From assembly GCA_015501075.1 (NCBI GenBank), contig JADNYJ010000008.1, forward strand, positions 496,001-560,000: a stretch of 64,000 bases of DNA. Direction: 5' to 3'. This stretch comes from Gymnopilus junonius. Taxonomy: Eukaryota > Basidiomycota > Agaricomycetes > Agaricales > Galerinaceae. Made by a program: the position numbers and the translations under genes. Of this stretch, positions 10,676 through 21,047 are shown piece after piece (position 1 is the first letter of the stretch; each line of letters starts with the position of its first letter). The notes beneath the pieces are model-generated. The model saw only the letters and a program-made list of their open reading frames with translations. It made no database searches and was not told the origin of the DNA.

Positions 10676-11914
10676 TTATTTGTGCAGACGGGTTCTCGTT
10701 CTAATCGATGTATGGATGGCAGCCTCTCGCCCGGGTTGGCGCAATTTCTCCAGATCAGCCCTGCGCATATGAGTACGCAGATGTAACTTGTTCTCTGTGT
10801 CAGACCGAATTTTGTCGTTGATGAAACTTCAGTAAAGGCGCAATTAGCTGTTTGAAGAAAGATAATAATTGGCAGCATACTTGATACTCGACTCGCCAGA
10901 TATAGGTGCTATCGTACCAGGATCCCTCCTAGGTGTGAACCCGATCCCTCCAGTATTTATTCGATGTATCAATTCATTGAGAATTTGGATTGGTGCTACG
11001 ACCGTCTGGATGGTATTATTCATTACGAAGTCGACCAATGCTACAGGAGCATTTGGGTGTGCTGCCTCGACTGTTCTCTTCTTAATATGCGTCCATCCAT
11101 GCATCAGAGATTCATTCATCAGCTTCCACACATCCAGATGGACAGGTGGTTTGAGTTTAAATATCCCTTCGGTTCCCGCAACGAGCTCATCCTCGCTAAG
11201 ACGGCCTTCCATGAGCCGCTCCATGTACGTATCATCCACGGGCTCAATGGCCACTTTGCACTCCATCATGAAGGGGTCGAGGATGAGGCTCTCGTTTAGT
11301 TTGAATTCGTTAATGAGGGATACTGATATGAGAAAACGAAATAGAGGTAAAGACATGAGCCGACGTATCATCTTTCTTTGTATGGAAGTCCCATCTGTGC
11401 ATTGAATCCCGTGTGAGGGTCTTAGGGATTATGACTTAACAACTCTTTATTTTCATGTCAGGCATCCAACTCACCAATCTAGTTTCTGACACTGAAATCT
11501 TAGTCAATAATCTAGTCCCCGAAACGTGCGTGGGAGGGAATGCATCACCTCTTTAGAACAAGAATACGCAATCTGGCACTGAAGAAAATAAAACGTTTGA
11601 ACGGCAGGACTTGTTGTGATGGGATGGGATGGGCTGCCACTAACCTTCAAACACCTCTGAAGGCGAACGCCTCATTCTGCAGAAGAGTTGTGGCAATGGG
11701 GCCCTCCACACACGTCAGAAAGCAGAAATCGAGCGTCCCTATTAACTATTCGGAAGGGATTTCCACATTAGTATTTGGGTCTTCGGTATTGTATGCAAAG
11801 AATACAGTGTTCACCGCACTTCCAGGAGACATAGCCTGAAACTCGGAAGTTGCTTTAGCGTCAATGAATATCCTTGAGAAACGGCCAAAGAAGGTTGAAG
11901 GAAAGGAGCTTCAA
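10676..11914 (-). CDS. uncharacterised multi-exon gene
   Basis: I recognise no domain. The 3' part is convincing: an exon from about 11322 down to 10881 (NESLILDPFMMECKVAIEP... GGIGFTPRRDPGTIAPISG) is joined by a GTATGC...AAG intron to a last exon 10826-10676 rich in Arg and Lys (NFINDKIRSDTENKLHLRTH...), ending TAA at 10678-10676. Upstream on the same strand a further protein-like stretch (about 11914-11750, RIFIDAKATSEFQAMSPGSA...) probably belongs to the same gene, but its exons could not be joined cleanly: an in-frame TAG near 11748 and frame changes intervene. The N-terminus is therefore unresolved. The gene is divergent from ISY1, about 100 bp away, and its stop lies 27 bp from the inserted LINE, which may disturb its polyadenylation (inference). 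Confidence 0.5.
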
Positions 11915-12011
11915 TGATTGCTTATGTATACAACATTTGGCCATATTTTGCTAAAGCTTCGACTTCACTGACTGGACCTTTTCGACCCGCATTGTCAAGG
12001 ACGTTATCAAA

Positions 12012-13206
12012 ATGGTGAGTGTAGGTTTGTTGCACACCAAATTCTGACTGACATTTCTGTATGAAAGGCTCGTAATGAGGAGAAAGCACAATCCATGCTC
12101 TACCGCTTTCGTGAGGCCCAAGCGGCCGAGCTTGGTCTGGGTACAAGGGGGGACCGCAGGCCCAAGATGGCGAGTGCATGTAAGAGTTTGCGAGACTGTG
12201 AGCGTTGGAGAGGAGAAATTCTGAGAGAGATAAGCAGGAAGGTCTCAAAAATTCAGGACGGTGCGTTGTATGAACGGATTTGCTTTCGTTGGGCTCTGAC
12301 GTATGAATCGTTTCCTAGCTGGATTGACTGACTATGAAGTTCGTGATCTCAACGACGAAATAAACAAATTGCTGAGAGAAAAGCGGCATTGGGAGAACCA
12401 AATAGTTGCGTTAGGAGGTGCAAATTATCGACGGAATGTGGCAATGTTGGATGACGATGGCAAAGAAGTGCCTGGTACGAAAGGATACAAGTATGTGGCC
12501 CCTTTTGATTTTGGTCTTGTCCACGCCTGTCTGACACGCCTTGGAAGGTACTTTGGGCGCGCCAAGGATTTGCCTGGTGTCCGTGAGCTATTCCAGAGTC
12601 GCAAGAATGAGGAGGAGGAGGAAAACAAGACATTCGCGTATTATAAAAAGTACACGAACCAAGGGCCGGAGTACTATGGTGACCTTGACGAAGTTGACGG
12701 GAAGCTCTTAGCCTATGAAAGAGAGGCCGAGGAGGAAGGTGAGACGGTCATTTCTTGTTCTCGGCATGTTGTCCGGTTCTGAAGCTCGTTGAAATACAGA
12801 TTGGGAAGAAGCCTACATCAATCTCCGAGAGGCCCTTGGGCTCCCAGTCGATACACCAACCCCTAAAATTCCCCGACCAGACACGACAGCCCATATCACC
12901 ATCTCTGACTCCGATAATCCTCCTCCGCCTTCAAAACGGAAAGCCACTTCCGAGGAGGAAGACGTCGACATGGAGGATAACAAGAAGGCCAAAACCTCAG
13001 CTGTTGTGAAAGCAAGTTCGGCCGCTGCTATATCAGAAGGAGATACATCCCGTTTACATGCTTTAACCGCTGCCGCATACATACCTTTCCTTGACGTCGA
13101 ACACCTCATGCCTCCCAAGCTGCCCACACACGAGGAAATGGAGAATGTCCTTTTGGCACTACGGAAGAAAGCCCTGGTAGAGGAGTATTTTGGAGAGGCG
13201 ACCTAA
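12012..13206 (+). CDS. ISY1: pre-mRNA-splicing factor ISY1
   Basis: ISY1 is a component of the spliceosome's NineTeen/Prp19-associated complex, important for the first step and for proofreading. Five exons: 12012-12014, 12068-12260, 12319-12490, 12548-12738 and 12800-13206, all with GT-AG introns. Exon 1 is the start codon alone; exon 2 continues ARNEEKAQSMLYRFREAQAA, the hallmark ISY1 N-terminus. Further family blocks are GDRRPKMASACKSLRDCERW, AGLTDYEVRDLNDEINKLLR and KGYKYFGRAKDLPGVREL. The C-terminal region is longer and more acidic/charged than in animals, with a likely nuclear signal (NKKAK), and ends VEEYFGEAT. The reading frame is intact at every junction, which supports the model strongly. 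Confidence 0.95.
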
Positions 13207-14945
13207 TTTATTGCACTGCCCGGAATCCAATTCATGATGCTAGCACGGACCTTTGTAACTTTCTTGCTTTCAACTGTGTTGTATTTCTAATTTCCGCGCT
13301 CTTCATGTCTATCCGCAGAAAGTCGAATGAGCCTATAAGCTTTTGTTTTCGAAGTTCCAGCGACCGAGCCTCTGAGCCTTGTTCAATTTTCTGAAAATCC
13401 AAGAGCGGAATAATTCGTCGTCTTTACGGTTACTTTTTATCCACGTCAACCAAGATTTTACACTTCCCCGGTGTGCAGTCTAAAAATGCCAATGCCCTTG
13501 TCTTCATTTTTCTGATTCGACATGTAAAGGGAGATAGATGCTCCACGTCCGTAGGATTCGGGTCTCTCAATATGCCAAAGTCTATTTGACAAAATCAGCA
13601 AACCTTGAAGGTCAAGCGATTGCTGACTACGATCATGGTGAATCGGATAATCTCATTGGCTTCATAACTAACCCCGAGAGATACGCATAGGCTTGCCCTT
13701 TCGATCTCTTGCTCTTTGTAATGGCTACTTATGTCCCCTACCGACGGAACAGACGTTGAAAATTGTCTTCCAGGGCATGTCTAATCTAATCTCTCGATTT
13801 CCTCCCGTCTGACCAACGCCGTCCACAGTTGAGAGTATTTGGACGAAGATCGTCGTTTCAGCCGTTGGCAAAAAGGAAAAAAAAAATCAGACCTTAAGTC
13901 GGCGCCACTCTATCCCCCAGTCTTGTTCCAGTCCTAGGATCATTATCGGTGTGCATCATGGACTGGGGTCGACAGATCCGATTTACTAGGGCACGTTTGA
14001 GCGTTGGCTGTCCGAGATCCCCGGGTACCCAGTTCGAAGTGCCCACTAGCCATGGGTGACGATGTCGTTGACCTTATAGATCAGCCTGGTTACTTTCCTG
14101 ACTATCTCTAACGCCTTGTTTGTGCGTTCCGGGTGCTGCGGAGTGGATGGCTCCACGGCTTTAAAATCCTTTACAGGGGCCGTCGTTGGACAAGCCTCGT
14201 CATAGCTGGAGTACTACCTGGTTTGAAGGCATCTTAATGGGCTGACCTCACAGAGACTTTCCACACCAATGCTTCCCTCTACGTCACTGATGACTGGGTA
14301 ACGTTTGCGTATGGTCGTACGCTCTAGAACTTCGATGGCTGTCAATTGAATGACGCCCACTTCAGTCGTCATTCTTACACATCCCTAGTGATGCGCACTT
14401 GTTTGATTAACTGAATCTGGTAATATTCCGCAATCCTATCCGCCCCCACTTGCGATACGCAATTCTGCTTTCTCCTTGAAATTGGCCCTTCTCGGATTTT
14501 TCCAGTGCGATTAACGTTCAGAATAGAATTCTAAACTGATACATGCTTATTCTGAATGATTAACGCCTACTTTCAAGCGAAGTTTTTGGATATAGCGGCT
14601 CCGATTGCTTGATCCCTCAGATGAAAGCCTACCATGGATCATTGCAACATCTCCGAGCAGATTTTAAAAATAACAGCTGCTGTCCCTGCTCATGGGTTCC
14701 ATCCTTGCTGATCGATTCCTCAATCGAAACTCGGCCGCAATCAGCAAGAGCTTCCAGTGTTCGACTTCAGAGACATTTGAATTGCAGCCGATTGTATCTT
14801 TGGAGAACCAACTAGAGGTATACTGTGCCTTCTAGCCTGACAGTTTTTTGTCCGGCTGCCTGGCCATCCCTCGACAGAAAGGTTTAAAAAGCCAGGTCGA
14901 GTTTTAGCTGAAGACGGCTATCCCCCTTTCAATAATATACTTAAC
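13207..14945. other. 1.7-kb region without a recognised gene
   Basis: No open frame of protein-like quality. A stretch near 14080-14390 reads, in broken frames, like a decayed coding sequence (for example DDWVTFAYGRTL), but I could not identify a family or splice it. It is otherwise unremarkable, and presumably includes the ISY1 terminator region and the promoter of the UbiA gene. Confidence 0.4.
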
Positions 14946-16362
14946 ATGGGCCATAATCATAGCGAAGAAAAGGCCCTTATTCCCATATACACTATCCCAG
15001 CGTCAACTCCAAAATTTCCCCTGAATTTTGCTCCAGAATGTGCAAGACCGTATCTAGAACTCATCAGACTGGAAAAGGTCAGTTCCTCGCCTTTCGCGAG
15101 CGGTTTACTTAACCTTTTCCTTCTTAGCCGACAGGAACAATTCTCATGTTTTGGCCATTTGGTAAAGCGAATCTATAAGCAAAAGTGTTCCATTTAATTT
15201 AACAAACCTTTCATACTAAGCTTGGGGCCTTACCATGGCCGCATTTCGGGTCCAAACACCTCCTAGCAGATATGCTGTAAAACTTGCCGAGTGTCTAATA
15301 GGCGCTTTTCTACTGCGAGGTTCTGCATGCACTGTTAATGACATATTTGACCGTCATGTCGACGCGGGGGTTGGTATGTAAAATCATGGAGTCTCTTTTG
15401 CAGAATGTCATGCTCACAGTACTCAATTGTTCTCAGAACGGACACGAAATAGACCTCTTCCTAGTGGTCGGATAACTGTGACTGCAACCTATACTTTTTT
15501 GTCAATGCAGTATGCGCTTGGCATTACTTTCTTTTGCTTTACGGTCGAAAAGTTGGCGTAAGTTAAAAGTTTTCGTGCTTTTTTCGTTGCTTAGATTTAA
15601 GTTAAAAGCCTTTGGGTCGCCCTCTTCCAGCTGTTGCCGTTGTGAGTAGGTCATATGCCAAATTAATCATAGTATTGATATATCCCTTTAGATTTGCCAT
15701 TTACCCTCTCCTCAAACGGTATACACACTGGCCCCAGGCCTGGCTCGGATTTGCTATGAATTTCGGTTTCATCACAGCGTGGATCGCCATGACTGGACTT
15801 GTAGACGTCCCTCTGCTGTTGACATCCGTCACTGCATGCTGGTGGTAAGTTAGTCCTATACACGCCCTCATTTTTCTGACTTTAAAAAAAATGAAGCTGG
15901 ACGATGCTTTACGGTACCTTAAAGTTTGACAGGAAGCTGATAGCTCCCACTAATGACATTTCTGACCGCGTTTAGATACAATTTATGCATGTCAGGATAT
16001 CCAGGATGACGTCAAGATGGGCGTTTGTTCAACAGCAATACTATTCGGGGAATGGATCCGTCCACTCCTGGTATGCTGTGGATCAACCTTCCTGTTCCTG
16101 TTAGCGGTCGCTGGCTTCATCAACAAGCAAAGCTATGCATACTTCGTTTTCTCCGTCGGTGGAACTGCTAGCCACCTTGTGTGGCAGTACTTTACCGTTG
16201 ACTTGGATATTCCCCGCAGCTGCTGGCGTATGGTTTTGACTTTGCTGCTATGAACACTGTTGATTCCAATCTGTAGAAAACTTCAACCGCAATGGCCATC
16301 TCGGATGGATTATCTGGACTGGACTAATGTTTGATTATTTATTTTCGTTGCAAATCATCTGA
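14946..16362 (+). CDS. UbiA-family prenyltransferase, COQ2-like
   Basis: An integral-membrane prenyltransferase of the 4-hydroxybenzoate polyprenyltransferase type, which attaches an isoprenoid chain to an aromatic acid (ubiquinone pathway in COQ2). Nine exons fit: 14946-15077, 15128-15161, 15221-15373, 15437-15557, 15609-15641, 15692-15844, 15897-15913, 15976-16227 and 16277-16362. Both Mg-diphosphate motifs are present: NDIFDRHVD (first) and YDTIYACQDIQDD (second). Other family blocks are PYLELIRLEKPTGTILMFWP, ERTRNRPLPSGRI, YWPQAWLG-like THWPQAWLGFAMNFG and NFNRNGHLGWIIW. The N-terminus (MGHNHSEEKALIPIY) is short and lacks an obvious Arg-rich mitochondrial presequence, so it may be a COQ2 paralogue used in aromatic secondary metabolism rather than true COQ2. 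One exon is only 17 nt. All frames are intact. Confidence 0.92.
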
Positions 16363-16454
16363 AACCTGATGGGTTTTCCGATACGTTTATGTGTTCTATG
16401 TTTACCAGTTGGTTGTAGGAATACTCCACATTAATATAGACAATATAGACAATC

Positions 16455-18026
16455 CTACCTACTAATAAACTTTTGGTTGCCATCGCAAAGGAGGATTACA
16501 TTATGTTCATATCCAGCTTTGACCAGGATCTTCAAATGCATACCGTTTGCAACGAGGGATGTATATTTTTCTCTGTCTTCCGGTGTGAAAGTAGTATAAG
16601 GATAGGTGTGGTATTCCTTCGACTTCAATTCAAAGAAAAGCAACGGACGAACATCTTTCTGTGTTGTTGCAATTCCTGTAACGTCTCTGTCTTGAAGGGT
16701 TTTGTATAACAATTCTTCAAATCTATTCTTGAGAAAAATGGGTCCTGAAAAGACCAAACGTTGCAAATTTGGTAATAAATTCAGGTCGATTTCGTCTAAA
16801 GAACTAATATGGGGCTCCAATATTTTGATGAGAATATCAGAGCTGGGAAGACTAGGATTTATGAGGTCCAATTCAAGGTCTTGAAGCGACGGAAAGCCAC
16901 GAAGAAACTTTATTACGTGCGACGTCCTTTCTTTGCTGGAGGTGGTCATGGTGGCCTTCTGTTCTCCTTCCCCGTGGTAAAGGACAGGCAGCCGTTGCTG
17001 ATCGAAAACAAGGCCGCTTAGGCGGAGCGCTGTGAGGCGGCAACCCAGGTCAGTGGCTAGAGATTTGAAAGTCGAAATTATGTTATCGTGTCGCGAAATA
17101 GTACCTGTCGGTGGCGAGTACTCGAATCTACGGAGCAGCGGAGCCGTGCATCGGCTCAGGAAGAAGGACAGAAGTCGCTACGGTGATTCATTTATCACGA
17201 GGTGCTCAAGAGCTTGCAGTTCGATTTGTTGATCTTGCAATAGGTTCGGGCCCTCTAAAACTTCTTGCAAAGAGAGGAACTTGAGTTGTGAAGTCCTCGA
17301 AAGAACTGCCAAACATTCGTCTATGAAAACTCTTTGAAGGGTCAACCTGATTAGCTGATTCCAGGGAAGATCCACATCGGAAATCCAAAATCCATTCAGC
17401 AACCCGACATCGCGGAGGGCAGGCGCTCTGGAAAAAAGATCAAACTGTTTTCTGCCCTCACTGTGGTCAAACAGGATGCCCGTCGACATAGTACTGAGAA
17501 GGGAAAAGCTGTCTTTGATTTTCTTCAAAATAGGATACCAAGATTCAGGAAGGGTCCAGCTTATGGATTGCCACCGATTGGCACATGAACACAGTAGCCG
17601 CAGAAGTTTTTCGGGTATCCTTTCCATCCAGCCGTCGTCGTCCTCGAGTTCAATAGTAATTGTGAGTGGATACTCTCCAGAATGACTCAACCATTCCTCA
17701 AGAAGGGCGACTTGGATATCCTCCTTCTCGAGAGTCAAGTACAGTGCCACATGGCTCCAGATCTCCGGGGTTGACCACACAACTGTACGCCATTCACTGC
17801 AGACATGTCCGAGAAGAAACGGCGTGGTTCTCTTGTATCGATATTTGTCCTCAAAAAATCCATATAATGTGTCATGGCAAGTGATTGTAAAGATGTCGGC
17901 AAGGATTTCCCGCGGGAGGTCCTCCAGTATGGAAAGCACTTGAAAACGGGAAAAAGAGGGTGCTAGTAAGGCTGTAGTTTCATTTTGATCCTTTGTAGTA
18001 TAGCTTGAAGTACGAAGATCCGCCAT
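16455..18026 (-). pseudogene. F-box/LRR-like protein with in-frame TAG
   Basis: A substrate-receptor type F-box protein of the family greatly expanded in mushrooms. The F-box is near the N-terminus (ILEDLPREILADIFTITCHD ... PFLLGHVCSEWRTVVWSTPE), followed by Leu-rich segments. One uninterrupted frame runs from ATG 18026 to a stop at 16455, about 520 codons, broken only by TAG at 17180-17178, after ...LVINESP and before RLLSFFLSR. Sequence on both sides is equally protein-like and in the same frame, so this is a substitution rather than an indel. Read literally, the product is 282 residues and loses its C-terminal half. A short intron removing the stop was considered, but no normal-size canonical one fits. 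The hAT-like MITE begins about 60 bp upstream of the ATG and may affect the promoter. Confidence 0.75.
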
Positions 18027-18079
18027 GCAAATGGAAATGTTTGACCTACACGAAGAGCAAGCATGATAAGCTAGATGCA

Positions 18080-18087
18080 GGCCTGTC
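18080..18087 (+). repeat. MITE target-site duplication, left
   Basis: GGCCTGTC, repeated exactly at 18661-18668 on the other side of the element. Eight bp is the hAT-superfamily size. Confidence 0.9.
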
Positions 18088-18660
18088 TAAGGCTCCAACC
18101 GTATAGTATACGTATACGGCCGATAGCTTAAATATACGGATACGGTTGTTTACAGTATATTTACAGTATATATACGGTTAAACGGTTTTCAGTACACAGT
18201 TTCCCAAATAGAATTTTCTTGGCCACCTGGGGGCTGGAAAATGGTAAATATGAGCTTCCCTTGTCTGTTGTATGTTAAAATCTTGTGTAGAGATATCGCA
18301 TTCGGGGTGATACCCTCCCATTATCCAAGCCAGGTAACCCGTTTTCGACCCCACCCTCTTTCGCATCACTGATGTCGGAGATTAAAATCGGGTTCGCCCA
18401 CTCAAGGAGCTCCCTTTATACTTCTTTCCATTGTAAAGCACCAAGAAAAATAATTGGCAAGGTTATTGACTCTTGCTTAGGTGGGTTGTAGCTGTTTCTA
18501 AGGGAAATTTTTAGGCTGACTGGGTCTAACCGTATAGGAATACCGTATATCGTATATTTACTGTATGCCGAGAATTTTCAAAAGGCCCTATACATATACG
18601 TAAACTTATACAGTTATAACCGTATATATACAGTAGATAGACAGTACGGTTGGAGCCTTA
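18088..18660. mobile_element. hAT-like non-autonomous element (MITE), 573 bp
   Basis: The ends are perfect 16-bp terminal inverted repeats: TAAGGCTCCAACCGTA at 18088 and its reverse complement TACGGTTGGAGCCTTA ending at 18660. Directly flanking both is the 8-bp duplication GGCCTGTC. TIRs beginning TAAGG fit the hAT consensus. The subterminal ~90 bp on each side are AT-rich and full of short palindromic CGTATA/TATACG units, typical of transposase-binding subterminal repeats. No transposase frame is present, so the element depends on an autonomous relative. It is inserted between the F-box gene start and the tRNA-Ala gene. Confidence 0.9.
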
Positions 18661-18668
18661 GGCCTGTC
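18661..18668 (+). repeat. MITE target-site duplication, right
   Basis: GGCCTGTC, matching 18080-18087. Confidence 0.9.
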
Positions 18669-18829
18669 AAGCTGTAACGGTGATTGATTACTCACAGATT
18701 TCTGTTCTGCTTGAGGAAGAGGACGCAAGTTATGATGCTTCTGGCAGAGACAACGTCCTGGAGTCGTAATATTAAAATGGTTGAGTTTGAGATTTGAGTC
18801 CATTAGTCAAGGGAAGATAAATTAAAAAG

Positions 18830-18914
18830 TGGACACTGTGGGAATTGAACCCACGACCTCACGCATTTGCTTACATAATGCGAAGCGTGCGCGCTACCCC
18901 TGTGCCAAGAGCCC
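18830..18914 (-). tRNA. tRNA-Ala (anticodon CGC) with 13-nt intron
   Basis: Read on the minus strand: acceptor GGGCTCT pairs with AGTGTCC, including the G3:U70 pair that identifies alanine tRNAs; discriminator A. The D-arm loop is AGGGGTA, the anticodon stem CACGC/GCGTG, loop TT-CGC-A + T, and the T-arm GTGGG-TTCAATT-CCCAC. A 13-nt intron sits at the canonical place after position 37. There is one T-T mismatch at position 5:68 and an A-C pair in the D stem; otherwise the fold is regular. Total 85 nt with the intron, 72 without. Confidence 0.9.
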
Positions 18915-19465
18915 ATATTTACTGCACTCGTTAATTGCAGAGACAATCTGTAATTCAATTTATCCAGCTGTCTCGATTTTAGCGGTCATACCGTGACTTC
19001 TTCGTCGAAACCTACCACTTGGTTGAACCAGCTTTCCCTGATGAATTTCTAGTGTAGAATTCCACTCGGCTAAAGGCCAGAAGGATTCCCTTGCCTTGGA
19101 ACTATCAGACTCCGTAGTCTTTGAACTTCCTACTTGCTTGAAAAGGACAACAGTCTTCGAAAGTTATCAACCCTAGACCTCGAAGTGGAGGAAGGTCGCC
19201 CGGTAAGAAAATCGTTTCTTGCCACCTTGTTTACAAACTAGTGAATATCGGCTCCTTCTCGATCTTGACAGGCTTCCCAGAATATATAAGTGTCATGGAT
19301 TATTTCATCCCTTCGTCATCCGTCCCGACTAATTATTAGCCCCAAGCTCGTGAGCATGCTTGATTTTTATCTCCTGGTTCTCCAGGAATAATCCTCCAGG
19401 GTACCCGTTTTAATTCGACTCATCACGGTTGCAACAATTCAGGGTCTATTGGCTTTTTGGTTGAG

Positions 19466-19473
19466 TATAAAAG
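19466..19473 (+). promoter_or_regulatory. TATA box of first cerato-platanin gene
   Basis: TATAAAAG, 60 bp upstream of ATG 19533. A similar box precedes the second copy, and the two upstream regions share a motif (TGATTTTTATCTC near 19362 and near 20758), so promoter and gene were duplicated together. Confidence 0.65.
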
Positions 19474-19532
19474 ATGATGGAAAACCATTCAGTACTTCAG
19501 ACTCGAGTTGACCCCCACATATCACTCAAGCC

Positions 19533-19964
19533 ATGAAGTTCACTACGCTCTTCTGCTCCTTCGCCCTCACACTATTGTCCGTCCACGGTCTCACTACGAG
19601 CTATGACACTGCATACGACAACGCTGGCCAATCCCTTGACACTGTCGCCTGCTCCAATGGCCCTAACGGTCTTGAGAGTCTCGGGTTCACCACCTTCGGC
19701 TCCCTTCCCTCTTTCCCCAACATCGGCGGCGCGCCCGCCGTGACTGGATGGAATTCACCTAATTGCGGCACCTGCTGGAATTTGACATATGTCAATCCCA
19801 GGGGAATCTCGAAGAGCATTAATATATTAGCGATTGATGTTGCAACGCCAAATTTCAATATCGCGGAGGAAGCCATGAACACTCTTACTGGTGGGCAAGC
19901 TGTTCAGCTGGGAAGAGTAACGATCACGGCCCACCAGGTCGTTCAGAGCCTTTGCGGTCTTTGA
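19533..19964 (+). CDS. cerato-platanin family secreted protein, copy 1
   Basis: A small secreted cysteine-rich protein of 143 residues, intronless. Cerato-platanins are fungal wall-associated proteins with an expansin-like double-psi beta-barrel; they bind chitin oligomers and some act as elicitors in plants. A signal peptide covers about residues 1-19 (MKFTTLFCSFALTLLSVHG). The mature protein begins with the family pattern YDTAYDNAGQSLDTVACSNG and has GFTTFGSLPSFPNIGGA, the NCGTCW motif and the terminal SLCGL, giving the four conserved cysteines of two disulphides. Length is normal for the family. The second copy lies 1.1 kb downstream in the same orientation. Confidence 0.95.
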   Translation: MKFTTLFCSFALTLLSVHGLTTSYDTAYDNAGQSLDTVACSNGPNGLESLGFTTFGSLPSFPNIGGAPAVTGWNSPNCGTCWNLTYVNPRGISKSINILAIDVATPNFNIAEEAMNTLTGGQAVQLGRVTITAHQVVQSLCGL

Positions 19965-20957
19965 GACGTGTAAGAACGATTCTATTGAATATTTCTATAT
20001 TTTTCTGACCCTTATCCCAAGGCCAAGGGAACATGTTAGTCCGGACTGACCTAACAAATGCGGTCTATATTTCTTTTCCTTCGATCACCGTCTTCCAACT
20101 CTACATTACTACGTCGAGACATATACACGCGTCCATCGTATCGTAGATTTAAATTGTCAGCGGATTTTGTCTGGCTTTAGCCTGTACTATAATAGCGATT
20201 TTTTTTCTCAGCCACTTCATTTTTTTTGCTATTGAGACTGAAGTACCGCCTTTGAAGGTTGATTATACGCCAAATTATGTTCGCCCTTTTGACCCTTTTA
20301 AAGACTTTCGAAAGGACATACTTACCTAGATCCTTAGTAAATTTAGTAAGTACACCCCAAATTGTCATCCTCTTCCTCATGGGTTTTATTATGGTGCTCC
20401 AGACGACTAAGAGACCAGCAACCTCTGCCTCGAACACTGGATGCCGAGTCGTCGAGCTTCTGTGTGTAATTTCCCCTGGGAAATCGAAGGACAGATAATT
20501 ATCGACTACTCCCAATATCTCAGTCTTCAGGAATCAGAGCCGACTGGGCGGAGAAAGATCGCGGCCATCTTAAGCAAGATTGTTATACCGCCCTTCCCGA
20601 GCTTCGAAAGAGATTCCCTTTGATCTTTACCGGTCATGGGATGAAAACCTACGAGCTCCGTGCAGGCCTCGAGTCGGAGTGTGCAGATGTCATGGGCAAA
20701 GAAGTACTTGACCGGTGACCTCTGCCTGTCGTCCGTCTGACCCGATTATTCGCAGGCCTGATTTTTATCTCTCGGTTGCTCTGGGTCTTTCCAAGAATAA
20801 CCTTTAGAGAGTGGGTCTCTAATTTTACTTCAACACTCTCCCCGGCAATTCTGGGTCGCTCCTCTCTTGCGCTCAACATTCAAGGCCAATTTTTGCCGAT
20901 ACTTCAACCATGGGGTCTAGAGGTCATAATTCTCCGTTATTTGCTCTTGGATTCGAG
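19965..20957. other. spacer between cerato-platanin copies
   Basis: About 1 kb with only short frames. The right part (about 20740-20990) resembles the promoter of copy 1. The minus-strand frame 20515-20177 contains HPVFEAEVAGLLV, vaguely like the RNase H region of LINEs, but the rest does not match, so it is at most a relic. Confidence 0.35.
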
Positions 20958-20966
20958 TATAAAAGG
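20958..20966 (+). promoter_or_regulatory. TATA box of second cerato-platanin gene
   Basis: TATAAAAGG, 82 bp downstream edge to ATG 21048; paralogous to the box at 19466. Confidence 0.6.
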
Positions 20967-21047
20967 AGCTCATAAATCCTTCAAATGCATTAACAAGCAG
21001 CCCAACAAGCAGCATCGCAACTTGAAGCTCACATAAATATTCCAATC

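Noticed and set aside
17178..17210. Very short intron removing the F-box TAG
   Set aside because: The only GT...AG pair immediately around it is about 21 nt, below any workable fungal intron size, and leaves no better protein.
20177..20515. Minus-strand 112-residue frame with an RNase H-like phrase
   Set aside because: Only about ten residues resemble LINE RNase H; no catalytic residues or other element parts nearby.
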